From: an uncultured Candidatus Melainabacteria bacterium
Lineage (GTDB): Bacteria; Cyanobacteriota; Vampirovibrionia; Gastranaerophilales; Gastranaerophilaceae
Reading direction: 5' to 3'
DNA: 64,000 bases
Assembly (NCBI GenBank): GCA_934718085.1
Contig: CAKUZL010000001.1
Span: 325,635-389,634, forward strand
Each line of letters begins with the position of its first letter. Position 1 is the stretch's first letter. Under the pieces are notes generated by a model, which was not told where the DNA came from, ran no database searches, and saw only the letters and a list, made by a program, of their open reading frames with translations. The position numbers and the translations under genes were made by a program. Positions 34,713 through 45,100 of the stretch are shown here, piece by piece.

Positions 34713-37077
34713 TTTTTACCTCTTCGAATTGTCTTTTGTTTGTATTGTAGGTGTAAATATTTGTTTTGTCTCGTTTTACGACAAATTTTACTGCGCCGTT
34801 TTTGTCGGTTCGGAAGGTTTTTGTTCCGCATTTTTTCAGTGCTTCAAGCGTTTTGGCGTTCGGGTGCCCGTAAACGTTTATGCCCGTTGAGATTACGGCA
34901 TTGTTTATTTTTACCGAATCGCAAAGTTCCGCGTCTATTGTGTGTTTTGCCCCGTGGTGAGGAACTTTCAAAACTTCGATGTTTTTCGGTAAATTTTTGT
35001 AGTTTTTCAAAACTTCGCCCGAAACGTCTCCGGCAAATACGACGTTTTTGCCGTAAACCTTGAATACGTTTATCATCGACGCTTCGTTTTCGTCCGTTGA
35101 TTTTGCAAAATACGCGTCAAAACTCATATTTGCGTCTTTGTACAAAATTTCCTCGGGTTTCGGAATAATAACGTTGACGTTCTTTTCTTGCGCCGTTTTT
35201 ATTATCTTTCGGGCGATTTTTGACTCGTCTGTCGTGTTCACGACAACAAGATTATCGACTTTTAATTCGTTTAAAAGAATTGCGGCTCCGCCCGCGTGAT
35301 CGGCGTCATAGTGCGATAAAATAAGATAATCGAGCTTTCTTATTCCTTTGTTCTTGCAATATTGCAAAATTACTTTCTGCGCGGAGCATGCGAAATTTTT
35401 GTACGGAGCTTTGCCCGTATCAATCAAAACGTGTTTGTTGTCGGGTGTTGTAATTATTGCGCTGTCTGCATTTCCGACGTCAAAAAATATAAACTCGTAT
35501 TTGTTGTTCGAAATCGGAATGAAAGTCAGAGAAAACAGTATTATCAGGCTTGTTCCGACGGTTAAAAATAATTTTCGCTTGTTTTTCAGAGTGAATAAAA
35601 AACTCAGATTGACCAAAAATGCGTAGTAGAAAAGAATACTCCACAACGACGGACGGGGTACCGTTATCAGCGCGTTCGGCATTTTTGAAAAAAAGTCCGC
35701 AACGTGAACGATGTATGTCAACGGGAAAAACAAAAATTTATCGAAAATTTTTACGACAACGGTCGCGATTTGAGGAATAACCGCCAAAACGGAGCTTAAA
35801 AATCCTGCAAATCCTACGACCGAAAGAACCGGAACCACCGCGATGTTTGCCAAAACAGAATACGGCGAAAACGAGTTAAAATAGTACATTTGAATAGGCG
35901 TTGCGAATAATTGCGCTACAAACGGCACAAATATCAACATCACGCCGGCATTGAGAATTTTGTTTTTGATTTTTTCGCTTAAAATCGGGCAAAACAGCAT
36001 TATGCCCGCGGTTACGGAGAACGAAAGCTGAAAACCGATATCTTTGATTATTGCGGACGAAAACAGCATCATAACGAACGCAACGAAGAACAAAAGCCGC
36101 ATTGTGTCGGCTTCTTTGTCGAACAGTTTTCCGACGCAAATGAACATCAACATAAGCGTGGCGCGCATTATCGGCGGTCCGAACCCTGTCATGCAGGTGT
36201 AACAAATAACGGCAAGCATTCCCGATAAAACCGAAAACTTGAAATTGAGACCGAAAATTCTTGTCAGGAACATCCACATTCCCAAAATCATCGAGACGTT
36301 CATTCCGGAAGCCGCAATAATGTGCGTGAGTCCCGAAGTTCGAAACGAATTTTCCATTTCGGGAGTCGGGTTGACCGCGTCATCTCCGAAAACAATCCCG
36401 CCGAGAAGCTCGGTTTCGGGCGATTTCAGGTTTTTCTTGTGATACCCGATGATTTTCGTTCTGAGTTTGTTCAATTTGTATAAAAACTTCCAATGCAGTT
36501 GTTTCGGCTCTCCCGTTACTTTATAGTGTCCGGGCTGCACGTAAATTCTTGAAAACACGTTTTTGTTCTTTAAGAACGACGCGTAAGAAAATTCGTAAGG
36601 GTTTGTTCCGTATTTAGGTCGTACGAGTTTGCCTTTTACCGTAACGTATTCGCCGGGCTCGATTTGAGAATAGTTGTTTCGTTTGTCGAAAATCGTTACG
36701 AGAACTTTTGCTTTAATGTCTTTTTTTTCGAAATTTGATTTTTTGACTTTGTCTGTTTTTAAATAAAATTTTGTATAATTTTCGTCGGAGGAAGAAGGCA
36801 TGGACACGACCGTTCCCGATAGTTCGACGTTTTTGGCGGGTGCGAGCGCGTAGGGACAGTCAAAATCTTTCGATTGAACGATACAGTTTGCAACGCCGAC
36901 GATGAATGTTATAAGGCAAGTGATGACGGTTTTTTTCGAGACGCATTTTAAAGCGCAAATCAATGTTAAAAACAGCGCAAACACAACGGCAACAAACGAA
37001 ATAACGTCTTTGTAGACCGAAACGACTCCTACGCAATATGCGAACACAAAAAGTATTAATTCCGATGTCTTTTTCAT
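34705..37077 (-). CDS. comEC: DNA uptake channel ComEC/Rec2
   Basis: This is a 790-residue inner-membrane protein for natural transformation. Order: two or three N-terminal helices, an OB-like DUF4131 domain (about 80-190), the competence domain with TSGLTHIIAASGMNVSMI and about eight helices, and a C-terminal metallo-beta-lactamase domain. In that last domain LILSHYDADHAGG, VLIDTG and KVPHHGAKHT carry the metal ligands, as in the nuclease form of ComEC. The ATG has no Shine-Dalgarno site and lies 9 bases after a TACAAT (37087-37092). Confidence 0.95.
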   Translation of the reverse strand: MKKTSELILFVFAYCVGVVSVYKDVISFVAVVFALFLTLICALKCVSKKTVITCLITFIVGVANCIVQSKDFDCPYALAPAKNVELSGTVVSMPSSSDENYTKFYLKTDKVKKSNFEKKDIKAKVLVTIFDKRNNYSQIEPGEYVTVKGKLVRPKYGTNPYEFSYASFLKNKNVFSRIYVQPGHYKVTGEPKQLHWKFLYKLNKLRTKIIGYHKKNLKSPETELLGGIVFGDDAVNPTPEMENSFRTSGLTHIIAASGMNVSMILGMWMFLTRIFGLNFKFSVLSGMLAVICYTCMTGFGPPIMRATLMLMFICVGKLFDKEADTMRLLFFVAFVMMLFSSAIIKDIGFQLSFSVTAGIMLFCPILSEKIKNKILNAGVMLIFVPFVAQLFATPIQMYYFNSFSPYSVLANIAVVPVLSVVGFAGFLSSVLAVIPQIATVVVKIFDKFLFFPLTYIVHVADFFSKMPNALITVPRPSLWSILFYYAFLVNLSFLFTLKNKRKLFLTVGTSLIILFSLTFIPISNNKYEFIFFDVGNADSAIITTPDNKHVLIDTGKAPYKNFACSAQKVILQYCKNKGIRKLDYLILSHYDADHAGGAAILLNELKVDNLVVVNTTDESKIARKIIKTAQEKNVNVIIPKPEEILYKDANMSFDAYFAKSTDENEASMINVFKVYGKNVVFAGDVSGEVLKNYKNLPKNIEVLKVPHHGAKHTIDAELCDSVKINNAVISTGINVYGHPNAKTLEALKKCGTKTFRTDKNGAVKFVVKRDKTNIYTYNTNKRQFEEVKNE

Positions 37078-37148
37078 ACTTGTATCATTGTAGAATAAAA
37101 TTATCGTTCCGTACCGATTTGTTATGAAAAAGTAACATAAAGTAAAAA

Positions 37149-37177
37149 TTTTACTTGCAAATTTTTTTTATGATAAT
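37149..37177 (+). promoter_or_regulatory. Candidate promoter of the ATP synthase operon
   Basis: TTTACT (37150-37155), 16-bp spacer, GATAAT (37172-37177), with an overlapping TAATAT. The leader is about 20 bases, with AGAGG before the atpB start. A TTGCAA at 37155 is an alternative but is spaced too closely. Confidence 0.4.
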
Positions 37178-37204
37178 ATGAGTTGTGTAAAAAGAGGTTA
37201 ATCG

Positions 37205-37885
37205 ATGCAAATTGATGCAGGAGAACACTGGATAGCCGAAATCGCGGGACTTCACGTGCATGTCGATACACTGATTACCATGTGGATTGCGATGGGATTG
37301 CTCATTATTACCGGGTTTTTGGTCACAAGAAAACTTTCCGTCGTACCCGGAAAGGTGCAAACCGTTGCTGAAACGGTAATGGGCTTTTTTGTCGGTTTGA
37401 CGGGCAATATGGGGAAAGACGGACAAAAGCATGCTCCGTTTTTGGCTACGCTGTTTCTTTTTATCGCAACGTCAAACCTGATGGGGCAGCTTCCCTGGAG
37501 ACTTTGGCATTTGAAAACCGGTGAGTTTGCATCGCCGACCAATGACATAAATATGACCGCGGCTATGGCAATATTGGTGGTTATTTATTATATCGGCGCA
37601 GGCGTTGCGAAGAAAGGTCCGAAATATTTTCTTCACTACTTCCACCCGATTCCGGTTATGGCGCCTCTTAATATGCTGGAAGACATTACAAGACCCTTTT
37701 CGCTTGCTCTTCGACTTTTCGGAAACATCCTCGCGGGCGAAGTCATGGTTCTTATTTTTGTCTCGTTCTGCGCTTTCATTCTGCCTCTGCCGTTTATGTT
37801 GTTCGAGGTGTTCGTGGCGTTTGTGCAGGCGTTGGTGTTTACATTGTTGACGGCGGCGTATTTATCGATATCGTTAAAGGAATAA
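37205..37885 (+). CDS. atpB: ATP synthase subunit a
   Basis: This is a 226-residue Fo subunit that forms the proton half-channels. The essential arginine is Arg170 in FSLALRLFGNILAGE. DTLITMWIAM and VFTLLTAAYLSISL mark the first and last helices. It heads a seven-gene ATP synthase operon; no atpI is found upstream, where comEC diverges. Confidence 0.97.
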   Translation: MQIDAGEHWIAEIAGLHVHVDTLITMWIAMGLLIITGFLVTRKLSVVPGKVQTVAETVMGFFVGLTGNMGKDGQKHAPFLATLFLFIATSNLMGQLPWRLWHLKTGEFASPTNDINMTAAMAILVVIYYIGAGVAKKGPKYFLHYFHPIPVMAPLNMLEDITRPFSLALRLFGNILAGEVMVLIFVSFCAFILPLPFMLFEVFVAFVQALVFTLLTAAYLSISLKE

Positions 37886-37922
37886 AATTTACATAAAAAT
37901 AATCGTTCAAAAGGAGAGAAAA

Positions 37923-38153
37923 ATGGACGCACAATCAGTAAAAATGTTATCAATGGGTATCGCGATTTTGGCGGTTGCAGGACCCGGGATCGGACTCGGA
38001 ATGGCTACCAAAGCTATGCTCGAAAGTATTGCCAGACAACCCGAAACCGAACAAAAAATGAGCATGTACTTCTGGGCGGGTGCAGGTCTTGTCGAAGCTT
38101 GCGCTATTTATGCTTTGGTTGTGGCGCTGATAATAGGTTTTGTAATCAAATAG
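37923..38153 (+). CDS. atpE: ATP synthase subunit c
   Basis: This is a 76-residue hairpin that forms the rotor ring. AGPGIGLGMA is the helix-packing glycine motif, ARQP (37-40) the loop contacting gamma, and Glu58 in GLVEACAIY the ion carrier. The glutamine in helix 1 and the Ser/Thr beside the glutamate that hold sodium in Na+ rings are Leu, Ala and Cys here, so proton coupling is more likely. Strong AAAGGAG ribosome-binding site, as expected for the most-needed subunit. Confidence 0.97.
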   Translation: MDAQSVKMLSMGIAILAVAGPGIGLGMATKAMLESIARQPETEQKMSMYFWAGAGLVEACAIYALVVALIIGFVIK

Positions 38154-38160
38154 GCGAATT

Positions 38161-38589
38161 ATGCTGGAAATTGACGGTACTTTAATTGTTGCTATGATAA
38201 GTTTCGTGATATTCATGTTTATTATGAATATCGTGTTCTATCAGCCGATTTTGAAGATTATGCAAGAGAGAAAATCTTATCTTGCCGAAAATTCGCGCGA
38301 AAGTTTCGAAGCGGAAAAAAAGGCTCGGGAACTTATCGAAGAACGAAATTCGGAATTAAAATCGGCACGCGTCGAAGCTGCCGAAATAATTAATTCCGGA
38401 ACCGAACGTCTGAAATTCGAACACAAAGAAAAAATAAGTTCTTTGGCTTCGCAAATCGAATCCGAAGACCTGAAACGAAGCGAAGGATTGGCTTCGCAAG
38501 TCCAAGACGCAAAAAATTCTCTGTCGGGAACGACCGATGAATTGGCTGAAGCCGTTACCCGTACGCTTCTCGGAGGTTTAAATGCTTGA
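38161..38589 (+). CDS. atpG: ATP synthase subunit b' (first b-type subunit)
   Basis: This 142-residue protein has one membrane helix (about 8-28, MISFVIFMFIMNIVFYQPIL) and a long charged helix. It stands directly after subunit c and before the ordinary b subunit, as b' does in cyanobacteria and photosynthetic proteobacteria. The two b-type chains would form a heterodimeric peripheral stalk. The symbol follows cyanobacterial usage. Ends with an 8-base overlap into the next gene. Confidence 0.88.
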   Translation: MLEIDGTLIVAMISFVIFMFIMNIVFYQPILKIMQERKSYLAENSRESFEAEKKARELIEERNSELKSARVEAAEIINSGTERLKFEHKEKISSLASQIESEDLKRSEGLASQVQDAKNSLSGTTDELAEAVTRTLLGGLNA

Positions 38590-39067
38590 TCTGTCCGTTT
38601 CAAACGTATTGCATTCAAACCTGTTTAACTTTGTGATAATGGTAATCATATTGTATTCTTTGTTCAAAAAACCGTTGTCGCAAGCGGTTTCGGATACGGA
38701 AAAAAAGACCGTCGACGAAATTTCCTCGTCGGTAAAGAAAAAAGAACTTTCTCTGGCTGATTTAAAATCGAAAGAGGAGTTGATAAGAGTTTTACCGCGA
38801 GATAAGAAAAGCATAGTCGATACCGCAAAAACCACGCTCGATGCCTTAAAACGAAAGGACGAGTCTTTGTTGCAATCCGAATCGGAGTCCATGCGCGTAA
38901 GTTCGGATAGAAAGTTTGAAGAACGAACAAGATCGGCGATTTCGAATTTGACCGAATCAACCGCCGGTGCGTCGGTCGGACTTGCCAAAAACAAAATCGA
39001 AGCAATGCTTGTCGAAAATCCGGATTTGCACGATAAAATCGTCGAAAAAATTATCGAGGAAATGTAA
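38582..39067 (+). CDS. atpF: ATP synthase subunit b
   Basis: This 161-residue protein has one N-terminal helix (LFNFVIMVIILYSLFKKPL) and a long helix rich in Lys, Glu and Ser. Its position between b' and delta identifies it. Stalk subunits vary freely in sequence, and this one would be hard to place without its context. The stop and the next ATG share one base (TAATG). Confidence 0.88.
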   Translation: MLDLSVSNVLHSNLFNFVIMVIILYSLFKKPLSQAVSDTEKKTVDEISSSVKKKELSLADLKSKEELIRVLPRDKKSIVDTAKTTLDALKRKDESLLQSESESMRVSSDRKFEERTRSAISNLTESTAGASVGLAKNKIEAMLVENPDLHDKIVEKIIEEM

Positions 39068-39621
39068 TGCTGAAAAAAACGATAAATTTGACAAACGAAA
39101 AAGTCGGCAAAAAATATGCAAAAGTTCTGTTCGAACTTTGCGTCGGTTCGGATGACAAAAATGAAGTTTTTGAGAATTTGAAACTTGTTTTGAGCACATT
39201 GAGTGGAAATCGTTCTCTGCTTGATTTTTTGACATCTCCGCTAACAAAACTTAACGATAAAAAAGATGTCGTAAATCAAATTTTTTCGGGTCATGTAACC
39301 GAATTGTCGTTGAATTTTTTGAATTTATTGTGCGACAACAACGGATTTGCGGCGTTTGAACAAATTGTCGAAAACTTTGACGATTTACTCGACGAAGAAA
39401 GCGGTATTTTGAAAATAAAGATTACTTCCGCGGTTGAATTGAAGGATTTTTTAAAGGAAAAACTCGAGGCGAAGCTTTCGGAGAAGTATTCGAAGCGGAT
39501 AAAGCCTTTTTATGAAGTGGATTCTTCTTTGATAGCGGGATTTACGACCGAAACGGAAAGCGAAAAGGCGGATTATTCTTTTCGTGCACGTTTAAAAGAT
39601 ATTGAAAAGCAATTGATATAA
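39067..39621 (+). CDS. atpH: ATP synthase subunit delta
   Basis: This 184-residue protein joins the peripheral stalk to the top of F1. KVGKKYAKVLFELC at the start and the C-terminal IKPFYEVDSSLIAGFTTETESEKADYSFRARLKDIEKQL block are typical of OSCP/delta. It lies 11 bp before atpA, with its own AAGGA-type site leading into that gene. Confidence 0.93.
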   Translation: MLKKTINLTNEKVGKKYAKVLFELCVGSDDKNEVFENLKLVLSTLSGNRSLLDFLTSPLTKLNDKKDVVNQIFSGHVTELSLNFLNLLCDNNGFAAFEQIVENFDDLLDEESGILKIKITSAVELKDFLKEKLEAKLSEKYSKRIKPFYEVDSSLIAGFTTETESEKADYSFRARLKDIEKQLI

Positions 39622-39632
39622 GGAAAAGGACA

Positions 39633-41150
39633 ATGGCAACGATAAATGCTGAAGAAATATCTTCGATATTGAAAACGAAGCTCCAAAATTACAGAGAGAG
39701 CGTAAATATTTCGGGAACGGGCTCGGTGCTGAGCGTCGGAGACGGAATTGTCAAATTATACGGACTTCGCGACGCAATGGCGGGTGAACTCGTTGAGTTC
39801 GATAACGAAGAAAACACTCCCGGGTTGGTATTGAACTTGGAGGAAAATTCTGTCGGGGCGGTTGTCTTGGGCGATTTTACGAAAATCCGCGAAGGAATGA
39901 GCGTCAAAACAACGGGACGAATTGCTTCCGTACCCGTCGGCGACGGCGTAATCGGCAGAATTATAGACCCTACGGGCAGACCTGTTGACGGAAAAGGCGA
40001 AATTATGTCGGACAAAACTCGTCCGGTTGAAAGAGTCGCGCCGGGGATTGTCACGAGAAAACCCGTAAACGAGCCTTTGCAAACCGGGTTGACCGCTATT
40101 GATGCGCTTACTCCGATAGGAAGAGGTCAACGTGAACTTATCATCGGTGACAGACAAACCGGAAAAACCGCAATTGCGCTCGATACGATAATTAACCAAA
40201 AAGGTAAAGACGTAATTTGTATTTATGTTGCAATCGGGCAAAAGACTTCGACTGTCGCACAGGTTGCAAAAACTCTCGAAAAGTACGGTGCGATGGATTA
40301 TTCGGTGATTGTTTCGGCAACCGCGGATGAACCTGCTCCGTTGCAGTATATTGCTCCGTTCGCGGGATGCGCAATCGGCGAAGAGTTTATGGAAAACGGT
40401 AAATCCGTTTTGATTGTGTACGATGATTTGACCAAACACGCTCAGGCTTACCGTGCAATGAGTTTGCTTCTTCGCAGACCGCCGGGACGTGAAGCATACC
40501 CCGGGGACGTATTCTATTTGCATTCCCGATTGCTTGAAAGAGCGTGCAAGTTGAATGATGAGCTCGGAGGAGGCAGCCTTACGGCGTTGCCGATTATCGA
40601 AACTCAAGCTGGAGACGTTTCCGCGTATATTCCGACGAACGTTATTTCCATCACGGACGGACAAATCTTTTTGGAAACGGACTTGTTCAATTCGGGTATA
40701 AGACCGGCGATAAATGCGGGAATTTCGGTTTCGCGTGTCGGCGGTGCGGCTCAAACAAAGGCTATTAAGCAGGTTGCGGGAAAACTCAGACTCGACTTGG
40801 CTCAGTTCAGAGAACTCGAAGCGTTTGCTCAGTTTGCGAGCGATTTGGATAAAGCGACGAAAGACCAGCTGTTGCGCGGTCAAAAGTTGACGGAAGTCTT
40901 GAAACAGCCTCAATATTCACCATTGAGCGTTGCCGAACAGGTAAGTATTTTGTTTGCCGCAAACGAAGGTTATCTTGACGATATCGATAATAAACGGGTT
41001 CCCGAGTTTAAGAAAAAATGGTTCGAATATTTCGGAGCAAACCTCGAAGAATTGAGTAATAAACTCAACAACCGAGAAGCTTTGTCGGATGAAGACAAAA
41101 CGCTTCTTCGCAAACACATCGAAAAGTTCAAGAACAGTTTTTTCGGATAG
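39633..41150 (+). CDS. atpA: ATP synthase subunit alpha
   Basis: This is the 505-residue non-catalytic nucleotide-binding F1 subunit. The P-loop GDRQTGKT is at 172-179. PAINAGISVSRVGGAAQ is the family signature, and IISITDGQIFLETDLF-type sequence precedes it. Length and motifs are standard. Confidence 0.99.
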   Translation: MATINAEEISSILKTKLQNYRESVNISGTGSVLSVGDGIVKLYGLRDAMAGELVEFDNEENTPGLVLNLEENSVGAVVLGDFTKIREGMSVKTTGRIASVPVGDGVIGRIIDPTGRPVDGKGEIMSDKTRPVERVAPGIVTRKPVNEPLQTGLTAIDALTPIGRGQRELIIGDRQTGKTAIALDTIINQKGKDVICIYVAIGQKTSTVAQVAKTLEKYGAMDYSVIVSATADEPAPLQYIAPFAGCAIGEEFMENGKSVLIVYDDLTKHAQAYRAMSLLLRRPPGREAYPGDVFYLHSRLLERACKLNDELGGGSLTALPIIETQAGDVSAYIPTNVISITDGQIFLETDLFNSGIRPAINAGISVSRVGGAAQTKAIKQVAGKLRLDLAQFRELEAFAQFASDLDKATKDQLLRGQKLTEVLKQPQYSPLSVAEQVSILFAANEGYLDDIDNKRVPEFKKKWFEYFGANLEELSNKLNNREALSDEDKTLLRKHIEKFKNSFFG

Positions 41151-41156
41151 AGAAAA

Positions 41157-42059
41157 ATGGCTAATTTAAAAAGCATAAAAGACAGAATAAACAGTATCGT
41201 AAATACTCAAAAAATAACGAGCGCGATGAAAATGGTCGCGGCGGCGAAGGTCAAAAAGTGCGAAAACGCCGTGAAAGCGTCGCGTCCGTTTACGAATGAG
41301 TTAAACGAAATGTTGAAAAAACTTTTGCGAAATATCGAGGAAGTTCGCAAAGAGACCCCCGATTTTCCGAATGCCGCGCTTTTGGAACGTCGAGAGGTCA
41401 AGACGGTAGGACTTTTGGTTCTGTCATCGGATAAGGGTCTTGCCGGCGCGTATAACGCCAATATCGGGCGTGCCGTCGTTTCTCGGATTAAGGAGCTGAA
41501 ATCGGAAGGCAAAGACGTAAAACTTTTCGTTACGGGGCAAAAAGGCTTTAATATCTTGAAAAAAGAGCAGGAACGATTGGGTTTTGAAATTGTAAAAACT
41601 TATCAATCGTTTACCGACGGTGACGGAGCTGCTGCGGGAACGGCGATTGCCGAGGATATGTCGAGGTATTTCCTGGAAAACAAAATCGATTCGATGTCGA
41701 TTGTTACGACAAGGTTTAAAAATATGATGTCGTATTCGGTCGAAAACTGGGATATTTTGCCGTTGAAAGCCGATTATGAAGAGGAAGAAAAGGCTTATTC
41801 GTCCGATTTCGAATTTGAACCCGGACTGACGGTTATTTTGTCGAAATTGGTGCCTTATTATGTCGCAAATATAATCTATCAGGCGCTTTTGGAGGCAGCC
41901 GCAAGCGAGCTTGCTTCTCGAATGACGGCGATGTCCGCGGCAAGCAAAAATGCTTCGGAAATGATAAGCAAGTTGACCGTCGACTACAACAAGGCTCGGC
42001 AATGGGCGATTACTCAGGAACTTACGGAAGTTGTCGCAGGCGCTGACGCGCAAAAATAA
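41157..42059 (+). CDS. atpC: ATP synthase subunit gamma
   Basis: This 300-residue protein is the central rotor shaft. KDRINSIVNTQKITSAMKMVAAAKVKK at the N-terminus and ASELASRMTAMSAASKNASEMI at the C-terminus form the coiled coil. No cyanobacterial-type regulatory insertion with a Cys pair is seen in the middle. Last ATP synthase gene; beta and epsilon must lie elsewhere. The symbol follows cyanobacterial usage (atpG in E. coli). Confidence 0.97.
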   Translation: MANLKSIKDRINSIVNTQKITSAMKMVAAAKVKKCENAVKASRPFTNELNEMLKKLLRNIEEVRKETPDFPNAALLERREVKTVGLLVLSSDKGLAGAYNANIGRAVVSRIKELKSEGKDVKLFVTGQKGFNILKKEQERLGFEIVKTYQSFTDGDGAAAGTAIAEDMSRYFLENKIDSMSIVTTRFKNMMSYSVENWDILPLKADYEEEEKAYSSDFEFEPGLTVILSKLVPYYVANIIYQALLEAAASELASRMTAMSAASKNASEMISKLTVDYNKARQWAITQELTEVVAGADAQK

Positions 42060-42111
42060 AAACGGTGTATTGTCAATAAATATAATGCATTCGGCATTAC
42101 GGAGATATAAT

Positions 42112-45100
42112 ATGAAAAAATTATTCAAGATTTTGATTTTCGCAGCCGTATTTGTCGTGCTGACCGTTCAAGGTGCATTATATCTGACGTTTTCCAACTC
42201 TTTCGAAATAAACGGATTCGGAAAGGATGTGTTCGTGAATTTCGAAAAAGAAACCGGACTCAAAATTTCCGCGGAAAATCTTGTCTTGAAGCCGGTTGTG
42301 CGTCCTTCGTTGGATATCGACGTTAAAAATTTGAAGGTAAAAACGCCTGATGACGAGAGTTTGTTGACTTCGCCGTCAGGAATGCTGAAGGTTAAGGCAT
42401 TTCCGCTTTTAATCGGCAAAATCGAGGTCGAAAGACTTGAACTGAACAGGCCGGCTGCCGTTTTTTCCGTCGACGATAAGGGGATTCCTTCGTTTGAAAA
42501 GTATATAAATAAAATTAAACCGAACGGAAATTTTTCGAAAAAATTGCCGGAACTTATTCTTTTAAATGACTATCGTTCGAAAATTATCGTAAATTCAAAA
42601 CCGTTTTATGTTGCGGGAGACCTGATTTCCCTCGAAAAACAAAAGTTTTCGGATGAAGTTTGTATGAACGCGAAAGGAAGGGTTTCTTCAAACGACAAAA
42701 CCTCGTTGAATTATGATTTTGCGTTGAAAATTCCCGAAAAAATGTATAAAAAGCCGACTTTTAACCCCGGTTTTTACGAGCAGCTTGCAAAATTCGAGCC
42801 GAGAGCGGATATTTTTGTCAGACTGGCTGCCGAAAATTCCGGTCGCGGGCAAAATCGCCTTGCAGGTAACGCAGTCGTGAATAATATTGTTTTCACGTTA
42901 AACGATAAAGAAATTAAACGAAATTTTTTGTATTTGACGTTTGATGACGATATCGTTTCCTTGAATGCCGATTTAAAGACTTCTCCGTCGGATAAGACCT
43001 TGATAAAAGGTTCTTATAAATCGGGCAAGGACAGACAGTTGTCGTTAAACGTTAAATCTCAAAAAACCGACCTGAAGGTTTTGAAAGATATTTCTTATGC
43101 CTTTTTGTCGGGATTTGACGTTTTGAACGGGTTGAAAGACTTTGATATCACGGGGAAAGGGAATTTTGATTTTTCGTTAAATACCGATTTTAAGACGGTT
43201 AAGTCCGAAGGTCGTGCGTTCATTCGCGACGCGTCGGTGAAAAACCGCAATTTCCCGTCGGTTATAACGGGGATAAATTCTTTTGTCAATTTTAACAATA
43301 ACTCGATAATTATAGAGCCGACAAAATTCAAATCCGGCAAGTTTCCCGCCGTTTTGAGCGGAAAAATCGATTCTTCCGCCAACACAAAAATCGTTTTGAA
43401 GGGCGAAAAACAGTCTCTGTCCGAATTGTCGAAAATATTTTTGCCGACCGACATTACTTCCGTTTATTCGTTTGCGGGTGAAACCGACTTTGAGACGGTC
43501 TTTTCGGGTAAATTGAACGATTTGAAATCCAAATTCGAATTGTCCGTGAAAAATTTTGCGGTTTCTTCGAAAACGGGCAAAATTTTGAACTCGAAATTTG
43601 TAAAAGTTTTGTCAAAAGGCGATTTTTCAAAACCCGAAGGAACCTGTGACTTTTCGGGGTTGACGGTTTATTTGAACAATACTCCGTTTTCCTCGGAGAA
43701 AATGCGCGCGGATATTACGTCTCAGGGTATCAAGATACCTCAAACGTCCTTATCTGACGAAAATTCGGTTTTAAACGTAAAAGCGCAAATTTCAAACTAT
43801 GTAAAATCTCCGACGGTCAGCGCCGATTTCTCGGGAAAAATCTCTTCCGCACACGTAAAACGGATTTTGAAAAAAGCTTGCGAAAACGCCTCGACGAAAG
43901 GTTTCATCGATGTATCGGGGTCGGTTCGCGGTTCGGCAGGTAATTTTGCCGTAAAACTCAAAGCTGTGTCCGATAAAAACAATTATGTTTCGATAGTGAA
44001 AGCAAAGGAAACGGGAGCCGCTTCAACAGCCGTAAATGCAGATTTGCGAATTTCCGGCGACGGGGTAAAAATCAACAATTTGTTGTGGTCCAAGACATCG
44101 GGAATAGGGGCAGACTTGCTTAAAATGTCCGGAGTTTTGACTCCTTCGGGCGGATTTAAAAATTTATCGGTTCAAATTTTGTCACCGATAACTTTTGTTT
44201 TGCCCGACTTTCCTCAATCGTCGATAACCGTAAAGGGCGGTTTTAAAAGCCCTAACGGTGTCGGAATTTCCGAGTCCGATTTAACGATAAATTCCGTTTT
44301 GATTCCCGAATACGGATTTTCCGCATACGGAGGTTCCGCAGTCGCGCACGGAGGAAAACTGAAACTCGTTTTGCCCGATGCAAAATTGCTTGATTCCGGA
44401 TTTTCCGTACAAGGCACAATTAACGGTTTAAACACGGGCAAAATGACGTTCGAAAATCCCGTATTCTCGGTAAATAATTTGTCTTCGGATTTTGCCGCGA
44501 TTGTTGCGGCTGCCGTAAAACCCGATTTTGCCGTAAAAAATGCCGTTTTGACAGCCAAAAAACTTTCTTACGCCGATTTTTCGGCGGAAAACTTTAAAGG
44601 TTCGTTAAATATTTCAAACGGAGTTATCGGGTTGAAAAATTTCTCCGCAAATGCTTACGGCGGAACGGTTTCGGGAGCTTTTGAACTTAATTCGAAAACA
44701 GGCGGAATAAAGTTGAACGTAACGGGGTCGGGGGCAAATGCCGGTGCTTTGTTGTCGGATATTTCCGGCAAAGACGAACCTGTGTCGGGCAAAACGGACT
44801 TTTCGATAAATGTTTCGACCTACGGAAATACCGCGTATCAACAACGAAAAAATGCCGTCGGTAAGTTCTCGTTTACGTCCAAAAACGGAGAATTCGGAAA
44901 TTTAGGGCGATTTGAAAACTTTTTGTACGCGAAAAATTTCATTTCTCAAAATTCATTTAAAACAAGCTTGTTTTCGGTGACAAAGACCATAAAGTCCGAA
45001 AATACCGATTTGTTCACGGTTGCAAAAGGTTCGGGAACGGTCGAAAACAACAATGTGTTTGTTACAGCGACAATGAAAGGTCCCAACCAGGCTTTGTTTG

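Noticed and set aside
37923..38153. Sodium-dependent ATP synthase
   Set aside because: Subunit c lacks the helix-1 Gln and the Ser/Thr next to the ion-carrying Glu.
39756..40913. Long antisense open frame over atpA
   Set aside because: It mirrors the codon bias of atpA, has no ribosome-binding site, and is rich in Arg, Ser and Phe as expected of antisense shadows.
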